From the NCBI GenBank assembly GCA_019689775.1, contig JADGGV010000228.1:1-6693 (forward strand): DNA of 6,693 bases. Reading direction: 5' to 3'. Under the pieces are notes generated by a model, which did not search any database, had not been told where the DNA came from, and worked only from the letters and a program-made list of their open reading frames with translations. Shown piece after piece: positions 6,592-6,693 of the stretch; position 1 is the first letter of the stretch; every line of letters starts with the position of its first letter. The position numbers were made by a program, and so were the translations under genes. This DNA is from Gemmatimonadota bacterium. Its GTDB lineage: Bacteria; Gemmatimonadota; Gemmatimonadetes; Longimicrobiales; RSA9.

Positions 6592-6619
6592 GCGCCTCGA
6601 CCTAACGATGTTATATCAT
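6590..6619 (+). promoter_or_regulatory. Possible promoter of the truncated downstream gene
   Basis: TATCAT at 6614-6619 matches five of six -10 consensus bases. An 18-base spacer separates it from TTGCGC at 6590-6595, a weak -35 matching only TTG. TATATC at 6612-6617 is an overlapping alternative -10. The region is strikingly AT-rich for this contig. The candidate operator at 6598-6613 would lie inside the spacer, a position suited to repression. Confidence 0.45.
6598..6613 (+). promoter_or_regulatory. Candidate TetR operator, site B
   Basis: CGACC-TAAC-GAT-GTTA repeats the architecture of site A upstream of tetR: twelve of sixteen positions are identical and only the spacer and one pyrimidine differ. 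It sits between the putative -35 and -10 of the next gene. It overlaps a further near-perfect palindrome, GATGTTATATCATC (6607-6620), in which six of seven pairs are complementary. Regulation of the truncated gene by the upstream TetR protein is inferred. Confidence 0.5.
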
Positions 6620-6660
6620 CTGACCATGTTATGGACACGTGCGATGCGGGAGGGAGGAGC

Positions 6661-6672
6661 ATGCGGGAGACG
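6661..6672 (+). CDS. Start of a downstream gene, truncated at contig end
   Basis: An ATG at 6661 is preceded by the purine-rich AGGGAGGAG at 6651-6659, a strong though closely spaced ribosome binding site. Only about four codons (Met-Arg-Glu-Thr) remain before the sequence changes into adapter-like bases, so the product cannot be identified. The apparent TGA at 6691-6693 lies in or past the adapter match and is not a real stop. Another frame with ATG at 6626 or 6644 is also open to the end, but has no good ribosome binding site. Confidence 0.35.
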
Positions 6673-6693
6673 CGGTCTCTTATACACAACTGA
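6673..6693. other. Tn5/Nextera mosaic-end adapter remnant
   Basis: Bases 6673-6691 (CGGTCTCTTATACACAACT) match the 19-base Tn5 mosaic end used in Nextera libraries (CTGTCTCTTATACACATCT) at 17 positions. The mismatches are near the two ends, and the core TCTCTTATACACA is exact. It sits at the very end of the window, and the reverse strand encodes the familiar adapter peptide MCIRDR. This is residual library adapter, not genome, and should be trimmed. Confidence 0.88.

Noticed and set aside
5754..6689. 311-codon minus-strand open frame beginning MCIRDR
   Set aside because: Its start lies inside the adapter match and the rest is antisense to tetR. MCIRDR is the known translation of the Nextera mosaic end.
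6673..6691. Genuine Tn5/IS50 outside end, i.e. a real transposon boundary
   Set aside because: The match to the engineered mosaic end (17 of 19) is better than to the natural outside end (16 of 19), and it sits exactly at the contig terminus, as an adapter would.

Overview
This looks like one complete short contig from a very GC-rich bacterium (roughly 70% GC or more by eye, with G/C at almost every third codon position). Both ends look like library or sequencing artefacts. The first ~40 bases are dominated by G runs. The last ~20 bases closely match the Tn5/Nextera mosaic end. The genes are chromosomal housekeeping or accessory types. A lipobox lipoprotein with a LolA-like look, a bacterial OPT transporter and an exported class C beta-lactamase-family hydrolase suggest a Gram-negative-type envelope. 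Together with the base composition and weak TAnnnT -10 elements, Gemmatimonadota is a plausible guess, but this is inference and not proven by any marker here.

Layout, left to right: (1) a lipoprotein, probable LolA-like fold (152-958, +), then an exceptionally strong 23-bp GC hairpin in the 108-bp gap, then (2) an OPT-family oligopeptide/metal-chelate transporter (1067-3043, +). (3) Converging on it is a secreted serine hydrolase of the beta-lactamase/S12 family (3152-4435, -). A 376-bp divergent non-coding region with several inverted repeats separates it from (4) class I fructose-bisphosphate aldolase (4812-5699, +). After a 225-bp gap with a good sigma-70-type promoter comes (5) a TetR-family repressor (5925-6554, +), ending in a textbook intrinsic terminator. 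(6) The first codons of another + strand gene follow and are cut off by adapter sequence.

How the parts relate: the lipoprotein and transporter may be co-transcribed, with the hairpin modulating read-through. The aldolase is a glycolysis/gluconeogenesis enzyme with its own promoter and has no evident tie to its neighbours. The most informative regulatory signal is a palindromic motif, CGACYTAACNNNGTTA. It occurs once just downstream of the tetR -10 element and once between tetR and the truncated next gene. This is the arrangement expected of an autoregulated TetR repressor that also controls the gene lost at the contig end.

I see no CRISPR, tRNA, rRNA, toxin-antitoxin, phage or insertion-sequence feature. 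Apart from the operator pair and the long hairpin, the window is fairly ordinary.
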